From assembly GCA_026129405.1 (NCBI GenBank), contig JAHCID010000012.1, positions 53,724 to 117,723 of the forward strand: 64,000 bases of DNA, given 5' to 3'. Positions 21,474 to 31,333 of this stretch are shown here, in pieces. The first letter of the stretch is position 1; each line of letters begins with the position of its first letter. A model generated the notes under the pieces. That model had not been told where the DNA came from, searched no databases, and saw nothing but the letters and a program-made list of their open reading frames with translations. This stretch comes from a bacterium. Its GTDB lineage: Bacteria; Desulfobacterota; Binatia; DP-6. Made by a program: the position numbers and the translations under genes.

Positions 21474-22070
21474 TCACGCAACGCTGGGGGCCTCGCGAAG
21501 ACGCGCCGCGAGCGCCCGAATCGCGAGCGCGCGGTGGCTGACGGCGTCCTTCTCCGCGGCAGCGACCTCCGCGAACGTACGGCCCAGCGCATCGGCGACG
21601 AAGATCGGATCGTAGCCGAAGCCGCTCCGCCCTACGGGCACGCCGGCGATGACGCCCGGGCAGGCGCCGGTCGCCGTGACGACGCGACCGTCCGGCCACG
21701 CGAGCGCGACCACGCAGACGAAGCGCGCGCGCCGATCGGCGCGGCCCGCGAGCTCCCGCAGCAACCGCTCGATGCGGGCCGCGTCGTCCGCCGCCCAGCG
21801 CGCGGAGTAGAGCCCCGGCGCGCCGTCCAGCGCCTCCACCTCGAGGCCGGAGTCGTCCGCGAGCGCGGGCCAGCCCGTCGCCGTCGCGACGGCGCGAGCC
21901 TTCAAGATGGCGTTCTCCTCGTACGTCGCGCCGTCCTCGGGCGGCAGCGTGAAGACGGGAAAGGCGTCGAGCGCGCGCACCTCGAGCAGCGGCCAGGCGG
22001 CGAGCATCGTGCGCAGCTCGCCGACCTTCCCGCGGTTGGCCGTCGCCAGGACGATGCGCGCGGGGCTCAC
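21474..22070 (-). CDS. rdgB: dITP/XTP pyrophosphatase (RdgB/HAM1 family)
   Basis: This house-cleaning enzyme hydrolyses ITP, dITP and XTP to monophosphates to keep deaminated purines out of nucleic acids. The 198-residue product has the hallmark start [18 protein letters not shown], the motif [13 protein letters not shown], the catalytic [17 protein letters not shown] and the nucleobase site GFGYDPIF with SHRALA near the end. The GTG start at 22070 overlaps the rph stop (GTGA), as in the conserved rph-rdgB pair. Confidence 0.96.
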   Translation of the reverse strand: MSPARIVLATANRGKVGELRTMLAAWPLLEVRALDAFPVFTLPPEDGATYEENAILKARAVATATGWPALADDSGLEVEALDGAPGLYSARWAADDAARIERLLRELAGRADRRARFVCVVALAWPDGRVVTATGACPGVIAGVPVGRSGFGYDPIFVADALGRTFAEVAAAEKDAVSHRALAIRALAARLREAPSVA

Positions 22071-22825
22071 CGGCCGCGCGGCAGGTCGACGCCGGCTTCG
22101 CGCAGGAGCGTGCGCTGCATCCCCGTCAACGTGGCGATGCCCTCGCGGCCCAGGGCCAGCATCCGTCCGAGCTGCGCGTCGGTGAAGGGGCGGCCCTCGG
22201 CCGTTCCCTGCACCTCGATGAAGCGTCCGGCGCCGGTCATGACGAGGTTCAGGTCGACCTCGGCGCGGTGGTCTTCGGCGTACGGCAGGTCGAGCACCAC
22301 CTTGCCGTCGACGACGCCGACGCTCACCGCGGCGACGCTGCCGGTGAGCGGCAGGCGCGGCAGGAGTCCGTTCCCGACGAGCCGCTGGAAGGCGATCGCC
22401 AGGGCGACGAAGCCGCCGGTGATGGACGCGGTGCGGGTTCCGCCGTCGGCTTGCAGGACGTCGCAATCGACGAGGACGGCGCGCTCGCCGAGGGCGCCTA
22501 GGTCGACGACGGCCCGCAGGCTACGCCCGATGAGGCGTTGGATCTCCTGGGTGCGGCCGCCTGGGCCGCGGCGCTCGCGCTCGATACGCTCGGGGGAGCT
22601 GCGCGGCAGCATCGCGTACTCGGCCGTCACCCAGCCGCGGCCCTTGCCGCGCATCCACCCGGGCACGGATTCCTGCACCGTCGCGGTGCAGATGACGCGG
22701 GTGGAGCCGGTCTCGATCAGGACGGACCCCTCGGCATCGGGCAGGAACCCCGGCGTGCACCGAACGGGGCGCAGCTCCGCGGGACGACGACCATCGGGCC
22801 GACCCGCTCGTCGGGATTCAACCAT
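22067..22825 (-). CDS. rph: Ribonuclease PH
   Basis: RNase PH is a phosphorolytic 3'-exoribonuclease that trims tRNA precursors. I start at ATG 22825 ([20 protein letters not shown]), giving 252 residues. It shows the family motifs [46 protein letters not shown] and [18 protein letters not shown]. It is followed by rdgB and then four tRNA genes, so the enzyme may be made from the same transcript as some of its substrates. Confidence 0.96.
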   Translation of the reverse strand: MVESRRAGRPDGRRPAELRPVRCTPGFLPDAEGSVLIETGSTRVICTATVQESVPGWMRGKGRGWVTAEYAMLPRSSPERIERERRGPGGRTQEIQRLIGRSLRAVVDLGALGERAVLVDCDVLQADGGTRTASITGGFVALAIAFQRLVGNGLLPRLPLTGSVAAVSVGVVDGKVVLDLPYAEDHRAEVDLNLVMTGAGRFIEVQGTAEGRPFTDAQLGRMLALGREGIATLTGMQRTLLREAGVDLPRGR

Positions 22826-22928
22826 CGCCACGAAGCGACCGATATAGCCCCTGTGCGGCAGGACGCATGCGCGAGCGCATAGCACGGCGCGCCGCGCGGT
22901 CGAAACGCTGCTTGCGAGATGAATCGAG

Positions 22929-22941
22929 CACCTGAAAGGTG
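22929..22941. promoter_or_regulatory. Short palindrome upstream of the sigma-54 activator gene
   Basis: CACCT and AGGTG form a perfect 5-bp inverted repeat around GAA, 30 bases before the GTG of the activator. It could be an operator half-site pair or a small mRNA hairpin. The gap 22826-22970 shows no obvious -24/-12 element. Confidence 0.3.
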
Positions 22942-22970
22942 AAAACCCACGCAGACTCCCACGAGGTACC

Positions 22971-23974
<1,004 letters not shown>

Positions 23975-23978
<4 letters not shown>

Positions 23979-24439
23979 GCACCCCGGTTCACACGCCCTT
24001 GATCCTGGTCGTCGACGACGACGCCGCGACCTGTGCGCTCACCGCGACGCTCCTCGAGCGCGACGGCCATCGCACGCTGCGGACGACGAGCGGCAAGGAA
24101 GGGCTGGCGATCATCGCCCGCGAGCCGGTGACGCTGCTCCTCCTAGACGTGGTCATGCCCGAAATGGGCGGCTTCGAGGTCTGCGCGGCTCTGCGAGCCA
24201 CCGACGTCGGACGCAAGCTCCCCATCATTCTCCTCACTGGGAAGGATGACATCGACACCCGACAGGAGGGCATGCGGCTAGGTGTCAGCGAGTTCCTCAC
24301 CAAGCCGATCGACCGCCACGAGCTGTCCGCGCGGGTGCGTGCCCAGCTTCACATCGTGGAGCTGACGCGACAGCTCGAGACCGTCGAACGCAACCTCAAG
24401 TCAGCTACGCATGATCGCAGCGAATCGGACGACAGGTAG
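23975..24439 (+). CDS. Stand-alone response-regulator receiver
   Basis: The 154-residue product is one receiver domain plus a helical C-terminal tail. The acidic pair is in ILVVDDDAATC, the phosphoacceptor is D58 (LLLLDVVMPEMGG), the switch Thr lies in ILLTGKDD and the conserved Lys in FLTKPIDR. A coiled-coil-like tail follows (about 120-150). Its ATG overlaps the activator stop (ATGA), so the two are likely made together and may act as a split NtrC-type regulator. The orphan kinase at 17139 is a possible but unproven partner. Confidence 0.9.
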
Positions 24440-24485
24440 ATAACATAGTCTGAATTTTGGAACCGACACGGGGCTTGAGACGGCA

Positions 24486-24514
24486 TTGCTACCGCTGCCT
24501 TACTAAGCTATAAA
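24486..24514 (+). promoter_or_regulatory. Promoter of the ribbon-helix-helix gene
   Basis: TTGCTA (24486-24491) and TATAAA (24509-24514) are separated by exactly 17 bases, four and five of six consensus. It lies 43 bases before the ATG at 24557. A CCCC-CGATT-GGGG hairpin falls in the predicted 5' leader just before the Shine-Dalgarno. Confidence 0.65.
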
Positions 24515-24556
24515 ACTCCCGTTGCCCCCCGATTGGGGTGCAGGGAGGAGTCACAA

Positions 24557-24739
24557 ATGGCTAAGGAAGACGACGTCCTGATCCAACTGGCCACGCGCAT
24601 CCCGAAGGGGCTGCACCGCGAGATCAAGCTCTTCTGCGTGCAGACGGGCATCTCCGTGATGGAGTTCGTTGCCGAGGCGCTCGAGGACAAGCTCCGCAAG
24701 AGCAGCGCCAAGGCCGCCCGCAAGACCGCGGCGCGCTGA
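24557..24739 (+). CDS. Small ribbon-helix-helix-like DNA-binding protein
   Basis: I start at ATG 24557, eight bases after a GGAGG site, giving 60 residues. The core (VLIQLATRIPKGLHREIKLF, then QTGISVMEFVAEALEDKL) has the strand-helix-helix periodicity of CopG/Arc-type repressors, followed by a Lys/Ala-rich basic tail (KSSAKAARKTAAR) reminiscent of nucleoid proteins. No toxin gene is adjacent, so an antitoxin role is not supported. It may regulate its own well-formed promoter. Confidence 0.7.
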   Translation: MAKEDDVLIQLATRIPKGLHREIKLFCVQTGISVMEFVAEALEDKLRKSSAKAARKTAAR

Positions 24740-24750
24740 CCCGATCGGGC

Positions 24751-25041
24751 CTAGTGGAGCTGCCCGGGCCGCGCGCTGGCGCGCACCCGGGCAAGCACCC
24801 GCCCGCGTAGGCGCTCGGCATCGATGTCGAGCGCTTCGCAGATGCGTGCGAAGCGAAAGCAATCGTCGCGCGCATCGCTCGCCACCCAGGCGAGCGCCTC
24901 TCGCAGCAGGGTCCCCGGGCGTCCCCGCGTCGCGCCGGTGTGCTTGAGCATCGTGCGTACGGCGTCTTCGAGCACCGCGAGCAGCAGGCGGCGCTCGCCT
25001 TGCGCATCGGTACCGGTTGATCCGTGCGCGGAACGCCGCAT
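24751..25041 (-). CDS. Conserved small protein of unknown function (deltaproteobacterial type)
   Basis: From ATG 25041 the product has 96 residues; ATGs at 25044, 25068, 25086 and 25098 are possible longer starts. The core ERRLLLAVLEDAVRTM, then REALAWVASD, then FRFARICEALDIDAERLRGR recalls a family I know from deltaproteobacterial genomes, in which an acidic helix precedes a helix-turn-helix-like segment. No function is established. It is convergent with the ribbon-helix-helix gene, 11 bases away. Confidence 0.65.
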   Translation of the reverse strand: MRRSAHGSTGTDAQGERRLLLAVLEDAVRTMLKHTGATRGRPGTLLREALAWVASDARDDCFRFARICEALDIDAERLRGRVLARVRASARPGQLH

Positions 25042-25287
25042 CATCCGACCGGCATGCACCGTTCGCATGGCGACGCCGCCGGCCATGCGCGATCGCATCG
25101 CGCCGTCCCGTCGGCCGCTCGAGACCGCAGCGCCCATGCCGTGCCGCGTGACACGGTGTGCACTCGACCTCAACCGCCTGGAGGCGTGACTTCCCGGCGC
25201 CGTATCAGGTGAGCCGCTCATCCCCCGGCGCGTCCGACTCCGCGCCGCGGCTTGCGACCACACGCGATCGCTTGCTACCCCGCCGGC

Positions 25288-27018
25288 GTGGACCTGCGCG
25301 AGGTATATTCTCAGCTCCGGGAATCGACGGACACCTTCGGCCCCCAGATTCGTGCCCAGGCCGCCGCGATTCCGGATCGCATCGCACTCCGGTTCGAGAA
25401 CGGCACGACGACGTTCGGCGAGTACGACCGCGAGGTGAACCGCCTGGCCGCCGCGCTGCGCACCGCCGGTGCGACGCCCGGCACCCCGGTTGCGCTCCTC
25501 GCGCGCAACAGCCCGCTGTTCCTCTTCGCCCTCGGCGCGGTCGCGAAGCTCGGCGCCGTCGCCGCCCTCGTCAACACGCACGTGACCGGCGACGGTCTCG
25601 CGCATGTGCTCCGGGCGGCCGGCGCGACCCTCGGCGTCTGCGACGCCGACGCCGTGCCGGCGCTCGCCGACGTGGCGGGCTCCCACCCGGTTCGCTTCTT
25701 CGCCGACGCTCCCTCGAGCGCCGTCCTCCCCGCCGGCGTCGTCCCCCTCGACGACGTGCGACCGACGCACGCTCCCGAGCCCGACATCCCGGACGTCCGC
25801 GGTGGAGACGTTTTTCTGTACATCTATACGTCAGGGACCACCGGCTACCCGAAGCCGGCCATCGTCCGACACTTGAAGTTCTCGATGGGCGGCCTGCATC
25901 TGGCCGCGCTGCTGGGCATCGAACCCGGCGACACCGTCTACGCCCCGCTCCCGCTGTATCACGGCGAGAGCCTCTTCGTGGGCTTCGCGCCGGCGTTCCG
26001 CGCCGGCGCCGCGTTCGCATCGCGCTGCCAGTTCAGCGCCTCGGCGTTCCTCGACGACGTCCGGCGGCACGGCGCCGTCGCGTTCGTGTACGTGGGCGAA
26101 CTCTGTCGCTATCTCCTACGCCAACCGCCGACGCCGCACGACAAGGACCACGCGCTGCGCGTCGCCGCCGGCGCCGGGCTGCGGCCCGACGTGTGGACGG
26201 CCTTCCAGGAGCGCTTCGGCGTCCCCCGCATCGTCGAGATGTACGGGGCGACCGAGGGCAACGTCGCACTGCAGAACCTCGACAACCGCGTCGGCTCCGT
26301 TGGCCGCCCGCACGCGCTCCTCGAGGATCAAGTGGCGCTCGCACGCATCGATCCAGCCACCGGCGATCTGCTCCGCACGCCCGAAGGGCGCGGCGTCGCC
26401 TGCGATGCCGACGAGGCCGGTGAGCTGCTCGGCCGCGTGGGCGTCGCCGGCGCGATGGAGTACGATGGCTACACCGATCGTGCCGCTACGGAGCACAAGC
26501 TGGTGCGCGATCTGTTCGCCCCAGGCGATGCCTGGTTCCGCAGCGGTGACCTCCTGCGCCGCGACGCCGACGGCTACTACTACTTCGTCGATCGGCTGGG
26601 CGACACGTTCCGCTGGAAGGGCGAGAACGTCGCGACCCAGGAGGTCGCCGACGTCCTCAACGGCGCACCGGGCGTGGCCGAGTCGTGCGTCTACGGCGTC
26701 GCCGTTCCGGGCGAGGACGGCCGCGCGGGCATGGCGGCCCTCGTCCTCGCGGAGCCCGGCCAGCTCGACGCGGCCGCGCTCTACGCGCACGTCGAGCGCC
26801 ACCTGCCGCGCTACGCCCTCCCCGCGTTCCTGCGCCTCGTCGCGATGGTCGAGGTCACGGGCACGCAGAAGCAGCGCAAGCAGCAGCTCGCGGCCGAGGC
26901 CTTCGATCCGTCGCGCGTCTCCGACGCGCTGCTGGTGCGCGACGACGACGCCCGCACCTACCGTCCGCTCGGTCCCGACGAGCTCGAGGCGATCAGGACC
27001 CGCCGCTGGCGCCTGTGA
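25288..27018 (+). CDS. Long/very-long-chain acyl-CoA synthetase (FadD6/FATP-like)
   Basis: The 576-residue product (GTG 25288) is an AMP-forming ligase that should activate a fatty or other carboxylic acid to its CoA thioester. The AMP-binding loop is YTSGTTGYPKPA, followed by VEMYGATEGN, the hinge FRSGDLLRRDADGYYYFVDR and the C-terminal motif TGTQKQRKQQLA. The truncated linker and ATEGN motif point to the FATP/FadD6 branch. It overlaps the convergent ligase gene by 26 bases. The acid used is not determinable. Confidence 0.88.
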   Translation: MDLREVYSQLRESTDTFGPQIRAQAAAIPDRIALRFENGTTTFGEYDREVNRLAAALRTAGATPGTPVALLARNSPLFLFALGAVAKLGAVAALVNTHVTGDGLAHVLRAAGATLGVCDADAVPALADVAGSHPVRFFADAPSSAVLPAGVVPLDDVRPTHAPEPDIPDVRGGDVFLYIYTSGTTGYPKPAIVRHLKFSMGGLHLAALLGIEPGDTVYAPLPLYHGESLFVGFAPAFRAGAAFASRCQFSASAFLDDVRRHGAVAFVYVGELCRYLLRQPPTPHDKDHALRVAAGAGLRPDVWTAFQERFGVPRIVEMYGATEGNVALQNLDNRVGSVGRPHALLEDQVALARIDPATGDLLRTPEGRGVACDADEAGELLGRVGVAGAMEYDGYTDRAATEHKLVRDLFAPGDAWFRSGDLLRRDADGYYYFVDRLGDTFRWKGENVATQEVADVLNGAPGVAESCVYGVAVPGEDGRAGMAALVLAEPGQLDAAALYAHVERHLPRYALPAFLRLVAMVEVTGTQKQRKQQLAAEAFDPSRVSDALLVRDDDARTYRPLGPDELEAIRTRRWRL

Positions 27019-28579
27019 GGCGCGCGGCCTCCGCGCGCAACGCCGCCTTGTCGACCTTGCCGCTGCCCTTCTGCGGCAGCTCCTCCTCGCGCCGCAGCCA
27101 GAGGTGGCGCGGCACCTTGTAGCTGGCCAGGTGCGCGCGGCAGTGCGCGAGCACCGCAGCGGAATCGAACACGCCGCGCGCGACGACGAAGGCGCCGACG
27201 TCCTCGCCACGGCGCGGCTCCGGCACGCCGACGGCGTACGCCGCCGCGATCGAGGCATGCGCCGCAAGCACCGCTTCGACTTCCGCCGCCGCCACGTTCG
27301 TGCCCGCGGTCTTGATGACGTCGCGCAGTCGCCCGACGAAGTGGAGCGCCCCGTCGGCGTCGAGGTGCCCGAGGTCGCCCGTGTGGAAGAAGCCGTCGGC
27401 GTCGAAGCAGGCCTCGCGCGGCATGCCGAGATAGCCCGTCATGAGCTCCGGTCCGCGCAGGCAGATCTCGCCGTCCTGCTCGGACGGCAGCACCGCGCCG
27501 GTGTGCGGATCGACGATGCGCAGCTCGCGTTCGCCGACGGGCGGACCGTGGCTTCCGGCCCGGCGCGCGAGCGGGGCGTCCCACGGCCACGCCGTGGCGA
27601 GCGGCGGCATCTCGGTCATGCCCCACGAGCCGACCGCGTGGTGGTCGGGGGGATAGAGCGCCGCGGCCCAGCGCGCGTTCGCGCCGACGCCCTTGCGCAG
27701 GTGCAACCGTTCACGTGCGAAGCCGGGCTCGGCGAGCAGCGCCTCGGCCTGATGCGGCCACGCGAAGAACACGGTGACGCGCTCCTCCTCCAGTAGCCGC
27801 AGCGTGGCCGCGGGCTCGAACACGTCCTGGAGAACCACCGCGCCGCCGCCTGCGAGCGTGCCGAGCCCGACCGCGACGAGGCCGCCCGCGAAGAAGAACG
27901 GCAGGTACCCCCAGGTGCGATCCTCGGGCCCGATGCCCAGCACGCGCGCGTTCGCCACGGCGGCGCGACAGAGCGCGCGCTGCGTGTGCACGACCCCTTT
28001 CGGCTCGGCCGTCGAGCCGGACGTGAAGCAGATGGTCGCCGCCATCTCGGGGCGGGCGGCACACGGCGGCGGGTCTCCTGCCCGAGCGCGCAGCGGCGCG
28101 AGGTCGACCGCGACGTCGGCCGCCGGCGTCTCCAGCAGCACGACCGTCTGCAGCGCGGGCAGCGCGTCGGTCCGCGGTGCCGAGCCGCCCCCGAGACCGG
28201 GCGCGATCGCATCCAGGCGGGCGGCATAGTCGTGACGGAGGAACCCGCGCACGGCGATCAGCGTCGACACCTCGGCGACGTGCAGCGCGTGTGCGAGCTC
28301 GCGCGCCGTATAGAGCGTCGAGAGCGGCACCAGGACCGCGCCCTGTCGCCACACGGCGAACGCCAGCGCGAGCCACTCCGGCCAGTTCGGTAGGAGGAGC
28401 CCGACGCGCGTCCCCGCCGTCACCCCCCGCGCCGCGAGCCCGGCGGCCAACGCGTCTACCTGCGCCTCGAGCCCGGCGTAGTCGACGCACCCGCGTGCCG
28501 ACAGCAACGCCGACCGCGCTGGATCGCGCGCGACCGCGGCGGCGAGCAGCCCCGGCAGGGTGTCGGCAGGCGCCGCCAT
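26993..28579 (-). CDS. AMP-dependent acyl-CoA ligase
   Basis: The 528-residue product from ATG 28579 is a second ANL-family ligase. Key motifs are ICFTSGSTAEPKGVVH, SWGMTEMP, FFHTGDLGHLDADG and the catalytic lysine region LPQKGSGKVDKAAL. Overall it resembles cyclohexanecarboxylate or medium-chain acyl-CoA ligases rather than the FATP-like enzyme next door. Its start codon shares bases with the proposed start of the divergent GH84 gene, leaving no room for promoters between them. Confidence 0.88.
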   Translation of the reverse strand: MAAPADTLPGLLAAAVARDPARSALLSARGCVDYAGLEAQVDALAAGLAARGVTAGTRVGLLLPNWPEWLALAFAVWRQGAVLVPLSTLYTARELAHALHVAEVSTLIAVRGFLRHDYAARLDAIAPGLGGGSAPRTDALPALQTVVLLETPAADVAVDLAPLRARAGDPPPCAARPEMAATICFTSGSTAEPKGVVHTQRALCRAAVANARVLGIGPEDRTWGYLPFFFAGGLVAVGLGTLAGGGAVVLQDVFEPAATLRLLEEERVTVFFAWPHQAEALLAEPGFARERLHLRKGVGANARWAAALYPPDHHAVGSWGMTEMPPLATAWPWDAPLARRAGSHGPPVGERELRIVDPHTGAVLPSEQDGEICLRGPELMTGYLGMPREACFDADGFFHTGDLGHLDADGALHFVGRLRDVIKTAGTNVAAAEVEAVLAAHASIAAAYAVGVPEPRRGEDVGAFVVARGVFDSAAVLAHCRAHLASYKVPRHLWLRREEELPQKGSGKVDKAALRAEAARLTGASGGS

Positions 28580-30431
28580 GCGCGCCGCACTGTGCCCGAC
28601 TCGCGCCCGGGATGTCCACCGCGGCGGACGTGTTGCTCCACACGCGGACGGCGACGCATACTCGCGCTCGAGGCGATGCCGGGCGGCGCTCGTAGCGCTC
28701 GCCGTCGTCCTCACGAGCGGCACGGCGATGGCGAGGACCCCTCTGCGCGGCGTGGTCGAAGGCTACTACGGGCGACCGTGGAGCGGCCCGGCGCGGCGCG
28801 ACGTCATCCGGTTCTGTGGCCAGAAGGGGCTGCGCACCTTCGTCTACGGTCCCAAGAACGACCCCTACCACCGCGACCGCTGGCGTGAGCCGTATCCCGA
28901 CGACGTCCTCGCCGATCTGTGCGCGACCGTCGGCGTCGCTCGCGCGGCGCGGGTGCGGTTCGTCTGGGCCGTGAGCCCCGCGCTCGACCTCCGCTACACC
29001 TGCGCCGACGACCGCCGTGCGCTGGGCCGCAAGCTGCGCCAGGTCGCGCGCGCCGGCGTGCGGCGCTTCGCGCTCTTCTTCGACGACGTACCCGATGGCC
29101 TCGTCGACGCCGGCGACGTCGCGCGCTTCGGCGGCCGGGAAGGACCCGCCGTGGCACGCGCGCATGCCGCGCTCGCGAACGGCGTCGACCGCTGGCTGCG
29201 ACGGCGGGGGCTCCCCGGCCTCGCGCTCATGGTGCCGACCGACTACGCCGGCAACGCGTGCAGCGCCTACGACGTCGAGCTCGGACGACGTCTGCGCCGC
29301 GGCATACCGATCGCGTGGACGGGCTCCGGCGTGTTCGCGCAGACGATCACCGGCGCCGAGGCGCGGGCACGCGCCGCCTGTCTCGGCGCGCACCCGATCG
29401 TGCTCTGGGACAACTTCCCCGTGAACGACACCGTCCTCGCGAACAGCCTGCACCTCGGGCCGTTCGCGGGACGCGATCCCGACCTCGCCGACGCACTCGC
29501 CGGCCACCTGCTGAATCCGATGACGCAGCCGTACGCGAGCCTCGTCGCGCTCGGCAGCGCCGCACGCTACTTCGCGATGCCGGCGACCTACGACGCGGAG
29601 AGCGCATGGGTCGCGTCGCTCGCCGAGCTCGACCCGAGCGGCGCCCTCCGGGTCCTCGCGGAGCAGACGCGCAGCTCGGCGCTGACCGCGGGCTTCTCCG
29701 ACGCGCCGGCGTGGACGGCGGCCGTCGACGCGATCGAGACCATGCTCGACGGTCCGGACTGGGTGCCGGGCGTCGCCGCGCTCGAGGACGAGGCGAGCCG
29801 CCAGCGTACGGCGGCGGCCGCCTTGCGCGCGGAGGCGACCTCCGCGCCGCTGCGCACCGAGATCGCGCCCTGGGTGGACGAGATGGCGGCGCACGCCGCC
29901 ACCGCGATGCACGTCGTCGCCATGCTGCGTGCGATGAAGCCGGCGCTCGTCGACCTCTCGATCACGCCGGCGGACGGGTCGCTGCATTTGACCGGACGCG
30001 CCGTGCCGCCGGACCCGGCGGAAGTCGCGCGATGCGCGGCCGCACTGCCGGGCGTTCCCGAAGCCGACCTCGGCGCCTATCTCGCATCCCTCGGCCCGAT
30101 CACCGGCGCGGACCGCACCCTCTGCCCGGCCCTCGGGTTGAACGTCCACGGCAAGCACCTCTACCTCCTGCCGTGGAGCCTCGAACGCCTCGAGCTGGTC
30201 ACCGGTCGCAACCAGTACGACCGTCTGCTCGCGCTCGTCCGGGATCGCCACCAAGCCTGGCTCGCACGCCAGGGCGCCGGCAGCGCGCTCTCCGCCGCCA
30301 TCGACGCCGCACCGCTGGCGCTCGACGACGACGGTCGCTTCGACACGACCGTGCCGCGCACGCACGGCGTGCCGATGCGGCTCGTGGTCACGACGGCTGC
30401 CGGCGACGCGACCGGGCTCACACTGCCGTGA
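28578..30431 (+). CDS. Secreted GH84-family beta-N-acetylglucosaminidase (O-GlcNAcase-like)
   Basis: The product has a hydrophobic export signal (ALVALAVVLTSGTAMA) and a family 84 catalytic barrel: GVVEGYYGRPWSGPARRD, TFVYGPKNDPYHRDRWREPY, the catalytic Asp-Asp pair D169-D170 (RFALFFDDVPDG) and the sugar-contact motif LWDNFPVND. These match bacterial O-GlcNAcases/hyaluronidases. A helical domain follows to about residue 500. From ATG 28578 the protein has 617 residues but carries ~35 odd residues before the signal peptide; no better start exists in frame. Expected role: removing terminal GlcNAc from glycans or glycoproteins outside the cell. Confidence 0.85.
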   Translation: MRAALCPTRARDVHRGGRVAPHADGDAYSRSRRCRAALVALAVVLTSGTAMARTPLRGVVEGYYGRPWSGPARRDVIRFCGQKGLRTFVYGPKNDPYHRDRWREPYPDDVLADLCATVGVARAARVRFVWAVSPALDLRYTCADDRRALGRKLRQVARAGVRRFALFFDDVPDGLVDAGDVARFGGREGPAVARAHAALANGVDRWLRRRGLPGLALMVPTDYAGNACSAYDVELGRRLRRGIPIAWTGSGVFAQTITGAEARARAACLGAHPIVLWDNFPVNDTVLANSLHLGPFAGRDPDLADALAGHLLNPMTQPYASLVALGSAARYFAMPATYDAESAWVASLAELDPSGALRVLAEQTRSSALTAGFSDAPAWTAAVDAIETMLDGPDWVPGVAALEDEASRQRTAAAALRAEATSAPLRTEIAPWVDEMAAHAATAMHVVAMLRAMKPALVDLSITPADGSLHLTGRAVPPDPAEVARCAAALPGVPEADLGAYLASLGPITGADRTLCPALGLNVHGKHLYLLPWSLERLELVTGRNQYDRLLALVRDRHQAWLARQGAGSALSAAIDAAPLALDDDGRFDTTVPRTHGVPMRLVVTTAAGDATGLTLP

Positions 30432-30451
30432 GCGCTGCCCGGGTCATGCGC

Positions 30452-31066
30452 TCAGGGCGCGAGCACGCCGCAGGTGAAGGTCAAATCGCTCGGCACGTCG
30501 GGGCCGTTGACGCGCTTCAGGCCGCAGCCGCGGATCTCGATGCCCGTCTTCTCACCCTGCTCGAGCACACCCAGCATCTCGCTGTTGATGCTCGTGCTCA
30601 CCCGACACGTGCCACCGCTGACGACACAGCATCCGGTGATGGTGTTGCTGAGCCACTGCGGGATGTCGATCGTGCAGGGCGACTGCAGACAGCGCTGCGT
30701 GGTGAGACGCACCGACGCGACCGCGCACAGGGTGCGGCCCTCGCAGCCCGGCCCGAGGTTCTTGGCCGTGAAGCTCAGCTTGAAGTCGCCGAGGGGCGTC
30801 GTGACGCCGGCCGCCTTGCCGTATCCGGCGCGGAAGAACGGTCCCTGGAAGCCGCACAGCTCGTCGTTGCGAATCGGCGGGCTGCATGCCGGCACCGGGA
30901 TCGGACCGGCAGTCAGCGTGTTCGGCGAGGTGCAGGCCTTGTAGGCAGTCACGAGCGGCGCCTTGATCGTCTTCGCGCGACGGGGTTCGTCGTGCGCGCC
31001 GGCGACCGACGCCGCCAGAAGAATGCCGACGGCAACGCTTCGCGCCAACGAGGAACGATACGACAC
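30452..31066 (-). CDS. Secreted Cys-rich protein, distant member of the eight-Cys family
   Basis: The GTG at 31066 follows GGAGG by six bases, which decides the start over an ATG at 31087; the product is 204 residues with a signal peptide (MSYRSSLARSVAVGILLAAS). The mature part has about a dozen cysteines. It shares the pattern of the proteins at 42000 and 46608: ACTSPNTLTAGPIPVPACS near the start, and CTIDIPQWL, CCVVSGGTCRVS and GIEIRGCGL further on. Function unknown; probably a disulfide-bonded extracytoplasmic protein. Confidence 0.75.
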   Translation of the reverse strand: MSYRSSLARSVAVGILLAASVAGAHDEPRRAKTIKAPLVTAYKACTSPNTLTAGPIPVPACSPPIRNDELCGFQGPFFRAGYGKAAGVTTPLGDFKLSFTAKNLGPGCEGRTLCAVASVRLTTQRCLQSPCTIDIPQWLSNTITGCCVVSGGTCRVSTSINSEMLGVLEQGEKTGIEIRGCGLKRVNGPDVPSDLTFTCGVLAP

Positions 31067-31333
31067 GGACCACCTCCGAGATTTCATCTGCTGCTTCAGC
31101 CTTCGACCCAGCGAACGCCAAAGCGTTACTGCCCGGCCTGTTCCCGTGTCAAGGAATAATCAGTGCGATCGAGGGTTTCCGTCATACTCGCCGCCACGCG
31201 AGCATGTCTGTATGCAGATCTGCTTCGCTGTCAAAGATTGCAATGGCGCAAGAGCGCATGATGAGCGGTCGATCGCGCACACTGTCCGGTCCGACACCGA
31301 ACCGGCCGACGCCACCCCTTTCGGAGGTATCCC

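Noticed and set aside
24533-24556. An upstream GTG/TTG-type start for the ribbon-helix-helix gene
   Set aside because: It would place the GGAGG site inside the coding region; ATG 24557 is eight bases after that site.
27711-30365. An 884-codon open frame on the minus strand opposite the GH84 gene
   Set aside because: The plus strand carries clear GH84 motifs; the minus reading is low-complexity Arg/Gly/Glu and has no recognisable domain.
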